Positions 7,328 through 16,999 are shown, numbered from the stretch's first letter. The stretch is 35,985 nt of DNA from Planctomycetaceae bacterium (GCA_021732995.1 JAKFWA010000078.1:1-35985), one strand, 5' to 3'. Notes: generated by a model from the letters alone, not told the origin. Program-made: numbers and translations.

Positions 7328-10255
7328 TTACTGAGTCAGAGCGTTCAGTTTCGCCAGCAGCGTTGCCGACAGCACGAACGACTCGTTGATCTCGTTGACA
7401 GCGCCGAAGACTAGATCGCCCGGGTCTTCACCGCCAGCCACCGTGTCGGTGCCGCCGTTGCCGGTCACGATATCGATACCATCGCCGCCCAGCAGCAGGT
7501 CGTTACCGCCGCCGCCAATCAGCGAGTCGTCACCGTCGCCACCGATCGCGGTGTCGTTGCCCATCCCGCCGACGAAGTAGTCGTTACCGTCGCCGAGATC
7601 GACCAGGTTGTTGCCGTTCCCGCCGTCCACGCGGTCATTGCCGTTGCCGCCCGAGATCGAATCGTCGCCGTCATCGCCGATAATAGTGTCGTCGCCGTCG
7701 CGGCCGGTGATGAAATCGTTACCAGCGTGACCACGGATACGATCGCCGCCCGAACCGCCATCCAGAGTGTCATTGCCTGCGGCGCCGAGGATATTGTCAA
7801 TACCCGTTTCACCGAAGACCGCGTCGTTTCCATAGCCTCCGATGATCAGGTCATCGCCCGAACCGCCGTTGATCGTATCATCGCCATCAAGTCCGTCGAT
7901 TGAATCGGCGCCGTCACCGGCATCAATGGAGTCGTTGCCGACGCCGCTATTGACCGTGTCGTCACCGCCGCCGGAGATCACCCGGTCGCGGCCCGTGCCA
8001 GTGGTGATAGTATCGTTGCCTTCACCGCCGATCACGAAGTCGTCACCCAGGTCGTCGGTGAGCATATCGTTACCATCACCGCCATCGATGATGTCACCTG
8101 AACGGGAACCGGTAATCGTGTCGTTGTCCCCGCCGCCGTTGAGCAGCACCTGATACCCGGAAATCGAAGCGTTGACTGCATTGATGGTATCATTTCCATC
8201 GCCGCCATTGAGCGAGAGAAGTGTGCCGCCAGCACCACTGATCGTCGTCACGGTGATTGTATCATTTCCGTCATTCGCGTTGACGGCTACCTGCGGGACG
8301 GAACCATTGACGATCAACGAGTCCGTTCCTTCGGTGATCTTCACATCGCTGCCACTGGCCGAAACGGAAATTACGTTATCACCGTCGGTGAAATTGATCG
8401 TGACGAGGTCGGCGCCACCCACGTTCGTGACTCGATCCGCACCAGAACCGGCTCCGTTCCAGACGACGATGTCGTCGTCGAGACCGCCATCCAGCACATC
8501 GTTACCACTGCTGCCATTCAGCGAGTCGTCGCCGTCTTCGCCATTCAGCGTGTCGTTCTCGGTACCGCCGACGATGGAGTCGTCGCCCAGTCCGCCACGC
8601 AGCGAATCCAGTCCAGCGCCGCCGTCCAGAGTGTCATCGCTCTGACCCGCCAGCAGGGTGTCATTGCCATCGTTGCCGTTCAGAATGTCGTCTTCGATGC
8701 CGCGCGTCGCCACCGGATTCGGAGCTGACGTTGGCGGCGCAGAGGGTTCCGTCTGTCCGGCGGGAGTCGGGTCATCGTCCACGATACGCCCCTCGCCGAT
8801 GTTGTCCAGCAGTGTGGCGTTGCTCGCCTGAGACAGGTCGAGGAAGAAGATCTCCTCGCTCGATTCGTCGAGCACGTCGGAAAGAATCGTTACCGGGATT
8901 GTCTTTGTCGTATCGCCAGCAGCAAACGTGATCTGGCCGGATGACTGCACGAAGTCGAGGTCCGGTTGCGCACTGCCTTGCCGGACTGAATAGCTGACGT
9001 TCACGGGGTCAACCACCGGGCCCGTGACAGTCACGGTGAAGATGGCCGTTTTGGAACCAGTATTACCTTCCAGAACGCTGATATTGTTAATCGAAACCAG
9101 AGTTGGTCGCGAATCGACGCGGTCGTTACCTTCGCCGCCGCTCAGGATATCGAAGCCGGTTCCGCCAATGACGGTGTCATCGCCGGTACCACCGCCTGCG
9201 GTATCATCACCCGCCTCGCCGAAGACAACGTCGTTGTCCGCGCCGCCATCCAGAGCGTCCTTCCCATCGCCGCCGCGGACCAGGTCCCGACCTTCGGATC
9301 CGAAGACGAGATCATTGCCGCCGCCACCGTTCACGGTGTCGTTGTCGGCTGCTCCGTCCAGCGAGTCATTGCCCGTCGAGCCGAAGATCGAGTCATCACC
9401 AGCTTCGCCACTGACGGTGTCATCACCATCGCCGCCATCGACGGTATCATTGCCGCCGCCCGCAAGGATTGAATCAACGCCATTTCCGCCGGAAATCGAA
9501 TCGTTACCCAGTTCGCCGCTGATGGTGTCATTGCCATCGCCGCCGGTCAGATTATCGTTGCTCGATCCACCCAGCAGCGAGTCATTGCCGCCGCCCGCGT
9601 TGATATCATCAATTCCGTTTCCGCCGGACGCGGTATCATTACCCAATCCGGTCACGATGATGTCGCGGCCGTCGTCGCCAGTGACAGAGTCGTTACCGGA
9701 TCCCGAGTCGATCGAGTCGTCACCGTTGCCGCCGGAGACCGTATCCGCGCCCGATCCCAGCAGGATGGTATCATTGCCATCGCCGCCGAAGATTTTCGAC
9801 GCGATGTCCAGCGTCCCGTTGATGGTGTCCGGTCCGTCACCTGCGTTGATCTGCAGGGATGCCAGTCCACCGAAACCGGCACGGGTCATTGCGGAGAGGT
9901 CGACCGTGTTCGTCCCGCCACCGGCGTTGATCACCAGATTCCGGATTGAAGACGCCGCCACATTGCTGAGCGTTGTTCCGGAACCATTTCCGATGGAAAC
10001 CGTCTGATAGGCCTGCCCCGACGTCGCCGCTTCGACGCGAATATTCAGGCCGCTTAAACGAACTCGGATTGCGTCGTTGCCTTCGTTCACCACGTTGATC
10101 GTCATGGTGCGTTCCGCACCGACGTCAGTGACAACCGCGGTTGTGGTCAACAACTGTCGGACTTCCAGTTGTTCGCCTTGAGAAAAGGCCCGGCGAGCCG
10201 AAGCGCGACGCGGCAAACGGTTTGTCCAATTGGCCAACCACGAAGAGATTCGCAT
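7328..10255 (-). CDS. Giant RTX-type calcium-binding repeat protein with Calx-beta domain
   Basis: A 975-residue protein made mostly of hemolysin-type GGxGxDxx nonapeptides (GGNGDDSI, GGDGNDTI and many more) that fold as a calcium-bound beta-roll. They occupy about residues 130-385 and again from 515 to 950. A Calx-beta domain lies between, about 385-495 (ISVLEGNTG to GEGRIVDDDP). The N-terminus has no classical signal peptide but carries GEQLEVRQLLT, a variant of the LEPRxLL motif found at the start of large exported planctomycete proteins. A surface or adhesive role is expected. ATG 10255 has AGGTG 10 bases upstream. The unusually acidic, repetitive coding explains the many spurious open frames opposite it. 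Confidence 0.93.
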   Translation of the reverse strand: MRISSWLANWTNRLPRRASARRAFSQGEQLEVRQLLTTTAVVTDVGAERTMTINVVNEGNDAIRVRLSGLNIRVEAATSGQAYQTVSIGNGSGTTLSNVAASSIRNLVINAGGGTNTVDLSAMTRAGFGGLASLQINAGDGPDTINGTLDIASKIFGGDGNDTILLGSGADTVSGGNGDDSIDSGSGNDSVTGDDGRDIIVTGLGNDTASGGNGIDDINAGGGNDSLLGGSSNDNLTGGDGNDTISGELGNDSISGGNGVDSILAGGGNDTVDGGDGDDTVSGEAGDDSIFGSTGNDSLDGAADNDTVNGGGGNDLVFGSEGRDLVRGGDGKDALDGGADNDVVFGEAGDDTAGGGTGDDTVIGGTGFDILSGGEGNDRVDSRPTLVSINNISVLEGNTGSKTAIFTVTVTGPVVDPVNVSYSVRQGSAQPDLDFVQSSGQITFAAGDTTKTIPVTILSDVLDESSEEIFFLDLSQASNATLLDNIGEGRIVDDDPTPAGQTEPSAPPTSAPNPVATRGIEDDILNGNDGNDTLLAGQSDDTLDGGAGLDSLRGGLGDDSIVGGTENDTLNGEDGDDSLNGSSGNDVLDGGLDDDIVVWNGAGSGADRVTNVGGADLVTINFTDGDNVISVSASGSDVKITEGTDSLIVNGSVPQVAVNANDGNDTITVTTISGAGGTLLSLNGGDGNDTINAVNASISGYQVLLNGGGDNDTITGSRSGDIIDGGDGNDMLTDDLGDDFVIGGEGNDTITTGTGRDRVISGGGDDTVNSGVGNDSIDAGDGADSIDGLDGDDTINGGSGDDLIIGGYGNDAVFGETGIDNILGAAGNDTLDGGSGGDRIRGHAGNDFITGRDGDDTIIGDDGDDSISGGNGNDRVDGGNGNNLVDLGDGNDYFVGGMGNDTAIGGDGDDSLIGGGGNDLLLGGDGIDIVTGNGGTDTVAGGEDPGDLVFGAVNEINESFVLSATLLAKLNALTQ

Positions 10256-10881
10256 GACTGAGTCACCTACGGAGATTGTGCAGTTCAGCGCGCACCGTGA
10301 GCCGGGCGACCGAAACTGCCGCGAACTGCCTGAATAACCTGACTTTCACCAAGCGAAAGTCGGTTGAGAAAACGGGACAAGTGACGTTCAAGGGGACGCA
10401 TCGGTGCCCTTGGCCGGACACCAACGCAGCGCTCCATCACTTCAACTCACGTGGTTCGATAGCAAGGACCAGGCAGCCTCACGTGAGATGCAGGATGCAT
10501 CGTAGGGGCAGGGTTTTCTCATTTGCAAACGTGAATCGGTGACTTCTTAGAACCTGAACGTCGACGCCGCGGGCGGAGTAACGCAACTCCCAATCCCGCG
10601 CGTTCTCTCGCAGGCGGACCTGCGCCACTCGGAGACGCGCTGAATTGATACTGCGATCCAGCAGACAGCATTGTCAGGTCGTAGCGGCTCTCATTGAGAT
10701 CACGGGTGCGTGTGAGTCTCATCGAAAGCACTCAGGCTGGATGACTGAGCCGCTCCACCCGAGCCCGCGTTACGCACGGCAGGTAGGGCGAGCGATCACG
10801 GTTCCCCTGTGAGCCTGCGCATTCGACATTAGCTGGTCTCGACGGTTGGTCTCCGGGCGCGGCAGGCCGTCTGACTGCGAC
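10256..10881. other. Intergenic region upstream of the repeat-protein gene
   Basis: No gene is supported. It contains the presumed promoter of the giant repeat protein. The octamer CTCACGTG occurs twice, at 10446-10453 and 10478-10485, 32 bases apart, the second inside a perfect 10-base palindrome CTCACGTGAG (10478-10487). This could be an operator but nothing else supports it. Confidence 0.4.
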
Positions 10882-12495
10882 TTACTTCGAAGCTGTGGCT
10901 TCGGGGTCGAGCTGATACAGCGGCAGATAGCGGTAGTAGACTTCCAGAGTCAGCGTAGCGATGGCGGTGACCATCACTCGACCGCCGGTCTTGCCGTGCG
11001 GGTCTGGAGTCGGCTGGTTGGGATCCCAACTGCCAACCGCACAGCCATCTTTGACCTGGCTTTCAATCAGTACGCGGCGCATTTCGCGGTTCCAGCGATC
11101 CCATTCGGGGCCCGGCAGGTTGTGCATGACCTGCGTCGCGTAATACCAGTAGTAACAGTTGCGGGCCTTCGGATTCGGCATCTGGGTGAGGAAGTAGTTC
11201 ATCCCTTCGATGACGCGCGGATCGTTACGCTGGGCTCCCAGATACTGCGTGGCTAGCAAGCCGACGGACGACATCGTGGGAGTAGCACCCGAGGCAGGCG
11301 TGTAGGAGAACAGGCCGCCCTTTTGACCCTTCGAGACGGACTTTAGCCACTTCTGAGCACCCGCCAGCGTGGCCGGGTTAACTGTCAAACCAGACATCTG
11401 AGCGCTCTTCAAGGCCATCAACTGCCAGCCGAAGACTGACGTATCGCCACCCTTCTGGCCGGGGCTGTACCACCAGCCGCCGGTCTCCTTGTCTTGAGCG
11501 TTCTGAATGAAGTTGATGGCCAGTTGTGCTGGACCGAGCAGGCGTTTGTCCTTCGTGAGACCAAACGCTTCGCACATCGCGATCGCCGCCAGTCCGTGGG
11601 TGTACATGACCTGAGCGCCGCCAGCCGACAGGTCGCCAGTGGGCTTCTGGTTCTTCACGAGATAGCCGAGACCGCGATCAACGGTGAGTTTGAAGGGACC
11701 TTCCGATTCATGAGTCTGATTGGCCGCGAGGAAGGGCAGCAGCGCAAAGGCCGTCGCCGCGGCGTTCTGCTGCAGGTCGCCTTCGCCACCGCAGGTGCAG
11801 ACGCGGTCCTTGCAATAGTGTTTGTTGAGACTCCAGCTTCCGTCCGGATTCTGGTGACGCGAGAACCACACCAAGCCACCTTGTACGGCCTTCTCGGTCT
11901 GAGCCGTACCGCCGCCACTGGCCAGCATCGCTTTACGCATGCCTTCGCCGCGACCGCCGAAGCCTGAGCCACCAAAACCGCCAGCGCCAGGACCGCCGCT
12001 GCCGAAGCCGGCACCTGTGCCGCCACCGCCACGGACTGCCGGGCCGGAGCCAATCGCGTCGATGTCAAAGCCGCCGAAGCCGCCAATGCTCATCGATTTC
12101 GAGTCAGCCGACGCGCCGCCGCCACGAGTTTCGAAGACTGGATTGTCGTTGTTGATTTCCTCGGTCTGAGCTTCCATCGCGACGGGTTCCATGATCGTCA
12201 GCGATTCAGTACTCAGTTCGGTCGGATCCAGCGGCGGCTCGCCCAGTTCAAATTGTTCAAAGCTGGGCTCCACCACAGCCTGATCGACCTTGGCTTCAAA
12301 CGCGGGTGCTTCCTGCTTGAGCAGTTCCGGGTTCGCCATCGGAATGAAGGCGATGATCAGCAGAATTAGCGCGTGCCCCGTCATGCTGATGGCCATATAT
12401 CGCGAGTCCGACGCCCACCAGACTTGGGCGCGTGTCTTGATATCGCCAATGCTCGGGATCTTCCGCACTTTGAATTGTTCAGCCGGCTTGTTCAC
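10882..12495 (-). CDS. TonB-like membrane anchor fused to a prenyltransferase/squalene-oxidase-type toroid domain
   Basis: About 537 residues. A transmembrane helix at about 34-52 contains S-M-T-G-H (Ser37, His41), matching the S-x3-H pattern that TonB uses to contact ExbB/ExbD. Then come an acidic Pro/Glu-rich stretch (60-115), a Gly-rich linker (about 120-190) and, from about 205, an alpha/alpha-toroid domain with repeats like GLVWFSRHQNPDGSW, GLGYLVKNQKPTGD and AINFIQNAQDKETGGWWY. A cysteine cluster CKDRVCTC interrupts the first repeat. I chose GTG 12495, 7 bases after GAGGAG, rather than GTG 12501, which abuts it. It overlaps the preceding gene by 17 bases and ends the ExbB-ExbD-ExbD operon. 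Toroid domains occur in terpene cyclases and protein prenyltransferases; no catalytic DxDD is visible. Confidence 0.87.
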   Translation of the reverse strand: MNKPAEQFKVRKIPSIGDIKTRAQVWWASDSRYMAISMTGHALILLIIAFIPMANPELLKQEAPAFEAKVDQAVVEPSFEQFELGEPPLDPTELSTESLTIMEPVAMEAQTEEINNDNPVFETRGGGASADSKSMSIGGFGGFDIDAIGSGPAVRGGGGTGAGFGSGGPGAGGFGGSGFGGRGEGMRKAMLASGGGTAQTEKAVQGGLVWFSRHQNPDGSWSLNKHYCKDRVCTCGGEGDLQQNAAATAFALLPFLAANQTHESEGPFKLTVDRGLGYLVKNQKPTGDLSAGGAQVMYTHGLAAIAMCEAFGLTKDKRLLGPAQLAINFIQNAQDKETGGWWYSPGQKGGDTSVFGWQLMALKSAQMSGLTVNPATLAGAQKWLKSVSKGQKGGLFSYTPASGATPTMSSVGLLATQYLGAQRNDPRVIEGMNYFLTQMPNPKARNCYYWYYATQVMHNLPGPEWDRWNREMRRVLIESQVKDGCAVGSWDPNQPTPDPHGKTGGRVMVTAIATLTLEVYYRYLPLYQLDPEATASK

Positions 12496-13753
12496 GGCCA
12501 CTCTCCTCTATGAACCCGTCAGCAGACGCTTGAGATTCGCTTCGTAGAAATGCCGGGACGTCGTTGGAACTGTCAGTTCCGTCCTCTCCCCAGCCTTCCG
12601 GAAATGTTGATGTTGTGCTCGTCAACGCAGGTGCGACGGGGACGTTCGGCTTACCCGCCACGATGCGGAAGACCAGATATCCCAGGAACGCGATACCGAG
12701 TCCACCGCCGACCAGCATCATACTCCAGATATCGTTCGCGGCAGTGGAACCCTCACGAGCCTGACGCAACGGATTCGGGTGCCAGACCAATCGCCCCAGC
12801 ATCAGCGGCGAGATGCGAAGCTTGCTGTCGTGAGCTTCGTACTTCAACTGCTTGAGGAAGTAGGCGTCGACCGTCGCTTCTTCGGCGAGGTTGTTGCCCA
12901 GCGGCATACCCTGCGGCCAGTCCGCAAACACGATCACGTAGGGGTACGGGTTGGAGTCATTGGTGTAGCCCCAGACCTCGTACAGCCACTTGAAGCCGTA
13001 GGGATTCGTGCCAACTTCGTACCGCTTTGAACGGAGCATGTGCAGCTTCAGCCGCACCAGTTTGCCGCGCATCTGATTCGGCCTCTGCACGAAGTCCGTA
13101 AAGGTCGCGTCGCGATCGGATCGTGCGGCCAGCTCCGAGCCGCTCTGGCTCTTCACCCAGTTCAATATGCGCCAGTAGGCGGGCATGTCGAAGTTTTCTA
13201 CGGGCGTTTTGTCCTGAATGAGCTGGAACTCGTATTGCGCCTGCTCCCATTCGATCGGATTCAAGTGCGATGCCTGCGTCTTCGACGGAGGTGTGCTGAC
13301 CTGCTCATCGGCGGCAGCCACCGGCTTCTCTTCGCCGGTCTGCTCGGGGGTTTCTGCGGTCGCCTGAACGGTCGCTGACGTCTTGTCTGCGTCTGCTGCC
13401 TGGGCAGGGGCAGCTTCAGCCTTAGCTGGTTCCTCAATGCTTTGGGCAGTGAGTGGTGTCGGCTGAGAGCTCGTTGATGGTGCGGACTTCGGCTTCTCAG
13501 CCGGCTTGGCGGGAGCATTGGGCTCCTGCGGTGCTGGCAGAGAAGACTGTTGCGCAGGCAGGCTCGCCATAAACTGCGCAGGAGGTCCGTTGCTCGGTTG
13601 CGAGTCGCTGATAACCCACCGCCACATTGAAGCGTCGCGGGCGCGGAAGATGACCAGGGCCACAACGCACAACATCCCCACCATCGACATCAGACGCATC
13701 AGGTCTGACACTCGAAAGCCCGAGGGGCGAATACGTTTGCGAAACCGAGCCAT
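12479..13753 (-). CDS. Two-pass membrane protein of the ExbB/ExbD/toroid operon, unknown function
   Basis: A 424-residue protein. Transmembrane helix at about 21-37, then a long Pro/Ala/Glu/Thr-rich linker (about 55-155), a folded region of about 190 residues (NPIEWEQAQYEFQLIQ, VQRPNQMRGKLVRLKLHM, KWLYEVWGYTNDSNPYPY), a second helix at about 342-366 and a polar tail. The folded part probably lies outside the cytoplasmic membrane with both ends inside. I do not recognise the family. It follows the second ExbD by 53 bases and overlaps the toroid gene by 17, so it very likely belongs to the same machine, perhaps as a linker or cell-wall-contacting part. Confidence 0.8.
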   Translation of the reverse strand: MARFRKRIRPSGFRVSDLMRLMSMVGMLCVVALVIFRARDASMWRWVISDSQPSNGPPAQFMASLPAQQSSLPAPQEPNAPAKPAEKPKSAPSTSSQPTPLTAQSIEEPAKAEAAPAQAADADKTSATVQATAETPEQTGEEKPVAAADEQVSTPPSKTQASHLNPIEWEQAQYEFQLIQDKTPVENFDMPAYWRILNWVKSQSGSELAARSDRDATFTDFVQRPNQMRGKLVRLKLHMLRSKRYEVGTNPYGFKWLYEVWGYTNDSNPYPYVIVFADWPQGMPLGNNLAEEATVDAYFLKQLKYEAHDSKLRISPLMLGRLVWHPNPLRQAREGSTAANDIWSMMLVGGGLGIAFLGYLVFRIVAGKPNVPVAPALTSTTSTFPEGWGEDGTDSSNDVPAFLRSESQASADGFIEESGREQAG

Positions 13754-13806
13754 AGAAACTCGATACGTCAGATCGACGCACTCACACGAGAAAGAAACTG
13801 GGAAAA

Positions 13807-14331
13807 CTACTCTGCGGCGTCAGGCAGTTCGACGAAGCTGAGTTTGGTTAACTTGATGCGGTTACTGGGGTTGTCTGGATCCGGCAAAGTCTGCCTCGTG
13901 CAGACATCGACGACTTTCATCAACTCCTCATATCGCAGCTTGGACCCAACTTGAATGATAATCTGTTGAAAAGGAGTGGTGGGGTCGGCCAGCACGGCAT
14001 TCAGCCTTGCTTCCAGCAGTGGGATGCTGTTTACGCCGCCCTCGCCGACAGCCATCGTTTCAATGCTGCCATTCGCAGTGGACAAGATCGAGACCGTCAG
14101 GGTTTCCAGTCCTTCCGGGGGAGCGGTGTTGGACGTATCGCTGCCCGCTTTTTCGCCGCTGGGAGCCGTCTTGATGGCATCCGGCTTCGGCAGGCGCAGA
14201 GTCACCTGGCCTTCCTGAGGCGGTGTGCGGAACGTGAGGATGAAGAACGTCAGCAACTGGAACGCCATGTCGAGCATCGCGGCCAGATTCAGTTTGACGT
14301 TGTCATCCGCCTTCTTCTTATTACGACGCAT
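13807..14331 (-). CDS. exbD: ExbD/TolR-family proton channel subunit (second copy)
   Basis: A 174-residue ExbD/TolR protein. A basic N-terminus (MRRNKKK) precedes one transmembrane helix, LNLAAMLDMAFQLLTFFIL, with the conserved ion-conducting Asp21, then a periplasmic domain with a disordered Pro/Gly stretch and the terminal IIIQVGSKLRYEELMKVVDVC fold. It starts 3 bases after the stop of the first ExbD, implying coupled translation. With ExbB it would form an inner-membrane motor driven by the ion gradient. It is longer than usual ExbD (about 140) because of an insertion around residues 50-80. Confidence 0.92.
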   Translation of the reverse strand: MRRNKKKADDNVKLNLAAMLDMAFQLLTFFILTFRTPPQEGQVTLRLPKPDAIKTAPSGEKAGSDTSNTAPPEGLETLTVSILSTANGSIETMAVGEGGVNSIPLLEARLNAVLADPTTPFQQIIIQVGSKLRYEELMKVVDVCTRQTLPDPDNPSNRIKLTKLSFVELPDAAE

Positions 14332-14334
14332 CGA

Positions 14335-14769
14335 TTACTTGTCCTTGGCTCGCAGGGCATATTTGCGGAAACCATTGTCCTGGCACGCCGTGATCACCTT
14401 GTTGAGCATCGAGAATGGGGTGGCCACGTCCGAGCGAATGACGACCGTTACCGGCAGTTCGGCACCTTCCGCCAGGTCCGGGTTCTTGTTGCGAACCGTG
14501 TTCGCCTCGGCGTGGATGTAGGAAACCACGTCCTTTTCCAAACCGTAAGCCAGCAGACGTCCCTTCGAATCGATATTCAGAATCAGGAAGGATTCCGTGC
14601 CCTTCGTATCCACCGGCCGCGCGGAACCCACCACGGGCAGGCGCAGACTCAGGTCGAGCGCCTTACCTTTGAAGTCGATCACCAGCATGAAGAATGTGAT
14701 GAGCTGAAACACGAGATCCAGCATCGGCGTGAGATCCGCTTCCGATTCATCGCCACCGCCACCTGACAT
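14335..14769 (-). CDS. exbD: ExbD/TolR-family proton channel subunit (first copy)
   Basis: A 144-residue protein with a Gly-rich start (MSGGGGDESE) and a single helix containing LTPMLDLVFQLITFFMLV; Asp18 is the conserved ion-binding residue. The rest is a typical periplasmic ExbD domain ending in the VITACQDNGFRKYALRAKDK segment. GTGAGG lies 8 bases before ATG 14769. It follows ExbB by 101 bases. Having two different ExbD subunits in one operon is common in planctomycetes and suggests a heteromeric channel. Confidence 0.92.
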   Translation of the reverse strand: MSGGGGDESEADLTPMLDLVFQLITFFMLVIDFKGKALDLSLRLPVVGSARPVDTKGTESFLILNIDSKGRLLAYGLEKDVVSYIHAEANTVRNKNPDLAEGAELPVTVVIRSDVATPFSMLNKVITACQDNGFRKYALRAKDK

Positions 14770-14870
14770 ATCAGAGCCTCACTGAGGTGTTAGACAGCCT
14801 TTGAGATCTTCCGCTGCAATGACCGACGCGGGTTTTCCAGTCGATCGCTGCAGGTTCAGCAGGTTGGGAA

Positions 14871-15761
14871 CTAGGCCTTCGGCGGCTGAGGAGCAGCAGG
14901 GGCGGCCGCAGGAGCGGGAGCCGGTGCCTTCTTACGGGCCGCGTGAGCGAAGTGACGCAGGTAATCATCTGCCTTGGTCAGAGTGTTGACCGAAATCTCA
15001 GCCACGCGGTTCTTGAAGAACGAGAAGAAGAAGATTGCGGGCACTGCCAGCAACACGCCCTCGAACGTCAGCAGCAGGGCTTCCGAAATACCGCCAGCGA
15101 CTTCACTCGCCTTCAACTGCGTATCGCTCATCGCGATGACCGAGAAGCTGGCGATCATACCCTTCAGCGTGCCGAGCAGTCCGATCATGGGACCCAGCGA
15201 TCCCAGCACAGCGAGAATCGCGATCTGCTTCTCATAATTCGTGTGAGCGACTTCGCCGATGCCTTCCATGGTCTCACGAGCCTCGGACAGGCCGTTTTGC
15301 AGTTCGTTAATCCCCGTTGAGAGCATCTTGCTGAACAGTGACGTATCGCTCTTAACGAGATTGAAAAGACCCATGAAGTCTTTCTTGGCGATCAGTTCAT
15401 CGCACTGCTGAACAAGTGCTGGCGGCATCGCGACATCAATCTTCATCGTCATGAAGAATTTGAACACCAGCGACACGAAGTAGATCGACAGCACGAACAG
15501 GAACAAGCCGATCGCACCCGAGGTGTGAACCACCCACCACAGCTTCGCACCGAATCCCTCGTTCACGGTGTGCACGTTGGCTTCACCACCCGCCGCAGCC
15601 GGTGCCGCCGCAGCCGGTTGTTCAGCCGCCGCCGGTGCCGCAGCGTTCTCTTCCTGGGCGTAGCTATTGCCAGTCAGGGTCCACGTTCCCAGTACCATCA
15701 AGACCGTACAGAGGATGGCGAACAGCGAGCGGCGTTTGGCGAACGAACCCGAGACTGACAT
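14871..15761 (-). CDS. exbB: ExbB/TolQ/MotA-family proton channel protein with signal peptide
   Basis: A 296-residue protein. Signal peptide to about residue 35 (cut after SYA), then an Ala/Pro-rich segment, then three transmembrane helices at about 79-104, 180-207 and 228-248. The core GSLGPMIGLLGTLKGMIASF between helix two and its neighbour is diagnostic for ExbB/TolQ. The C-terminal tail is Lys/Ala/Pro-rich. ATG 15761 follows AAAGGG. It is the first gene of the motor operon. The N-terminal signal peptide and linker, absent from E. coli ExbB, are typical of the longer ExbB forms seen in planctomycetes and marine proteobacteria. Confidence 0.93.
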   Translation of the reverse strand: MSVSGSFAKRRSLFAILCTVLMVLGTWTLTGNSYAQEENAAAPAAAEQPAAAAPAAAGGEANVHTVNEGFGAKLWWVVHTSGAIGLFLFVLSIYFVSLVFKFFMTMKIDVAMPPALVQQCDELIAKKDFMGLFNLVKSDTSLFSKMLSTGINELQNGLSEARETMEGIGEVAHTNYEKQIAILAVLGSLGPMIGLLGTLKGMIASFSVIAMSDTQLKASEVAGGISEALLLTFEGVLLAVPAIFFFSFFKNRVAEISVNTLTKADDYLRHFAHAARKKAPAPAPAAAPAAPQPPKA

Positions 15762-16230
15762 GCAAAGCCCTTTCGAAGTTGGCTACCAGGCAGCAAACGT
15801 TGGCGTCGCGAGGCGACCAGAATGGCGAAATATCGGTGGAGACAGCCTTACAAAGGCCCTGAATCAAACAGTTCGTTGTAATCAGGCGACGCGGGACGAA
15901 TTTACCAGGAACGGGAAGACTCTTTCGCCGACGGCCGCCTCCATGGCTGAGCAGAACAGCACCTGCGGCCTCATTCAGCGAACTCAGGATAACCCATGAA
16001 CGTCCTCGTCATGGAACGGCTGGCAATCGAATTTCGAGCCTTTCAGACGCGCGCGTCGAGGCTCCCCAGCAAACTAACAATGCCCCCCGGTCCCAGCAAG
16101 CGCCGCTCCGCAATCGCGTTAGAAGCGGCACGGTTCTTGTGCTGGCTAATCGCTCCAGACTGACACGCCGCCTTCAAAAACCGAACCACCGAGCCCCACA
16201 ATCCACCGGCTTCCTTTCGGGATGACTCGT
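15762..16230. other. Intergenic region upstream of the ExbB operon
   Basis: No gene is supported. It must hold the promoter of the ExbB operon at its left end. Open frames on both strands have no ribosome binding site and no recognisable product. Confidence 0.4.
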
Positions 16231-16832
16231 CTACTCTTCGTACCGCGACCACACCTTGACGTACTCGTTAACCCGCCCAATGCCAGAAATACGACCAACC
16301 TCCTGTCCGACCGCCAGCAGCGATCTGGCCAGGCGCCGAAGGCTGGGCACTTCCGGGTTGCCGAAGGTGAGACGAGCCCTGGCGCTCCACGTTTCGATAT
16401 CAATCGAATAAGAGATGCCATCCATAGAACCGTGCTCGTACGTCTCAAACAGATCCACCCGTCGCAACGCGTCAGCGTCAGGGTCGTTCGGCAATTCAAT
16501 GACGGTCGGCTGCCCCTGCAGCGAAAGTACTGCTTTCCGCCAACCAATCACGGGATGAGCCAAGGGGCGGCCAAGGAGTCGAGCGGATCGTGCCCAAAGC
16601 CCCGGTCGCGGGTCCGCAGCCCCTGCCACGGCTTGGCGCAGGTCACAACTGCCAGGAAGGCGTCAGCGTCAAAGGCCGGAAGGACGCGTGCTCGCCAGAT
16701 GGACTGAATCCAGAAGTCACCATCACCCGCAGGATTTTCACTCTCCGGTGAATGACGGCCGATCCGCAGCTCAGCCAACCCCAGCAAATTGGCGATGGCT
16801 TCGTCCGTCAGTGGGCTGTTCCGTGGATACAT
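16231..16832 (-). pseudogene. Hypothetical protein gene split by an apparent frameshift
   Basis: Two overlapping minus-strand frames look like one gene. The first begins at ATG 16832, 10 bases after GGAGG, and runs to a TGA at 16548 (94 residues, beginning MYPRNSPLTDEAIANLLGLA). The second runs from about 16629 to 16231 (RKAVLSLQGQPTVIELPNDP and so on to WSRYEE). Each has protein-like composition. High GC in third codon positions persists in the first frame up to near its stop, so the shift probably lies at about 16550-16580. Joined they would give roughly 195 residues. I do not recognise a family. It may be a true pseudogene, a sequencing error, or two overlapping genes. Confidence 0.5.
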
Positions 16833-16999
16833 GAGTCGTACGCCCTCCGTCGCCGAATCCTGTTTTGCTATATCGACACATTGGGAACACAGGACCGACG
16901 AGACCTGTCCAACACAACTACAATCGCGAGTGGCCCGAACAATCCCCAGCATCTTACGGCTCTTGCCTCACGCACAGCTCGTCGTCATACGACCACAAA

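Noticed and set aside
7386-10007. Long plus-strand open frames opposite the giant repeat protein (Ser/Pro-rich)
   Set aside because: They are the complement of the GGxGxD repeats; composition is an artefact and no ribosome binding site supports them.
10519-10731. Small minus-strand open frame upstream of the repeat protein
   Set aside because: No convincing start or composition; kept as intergenic sequence.
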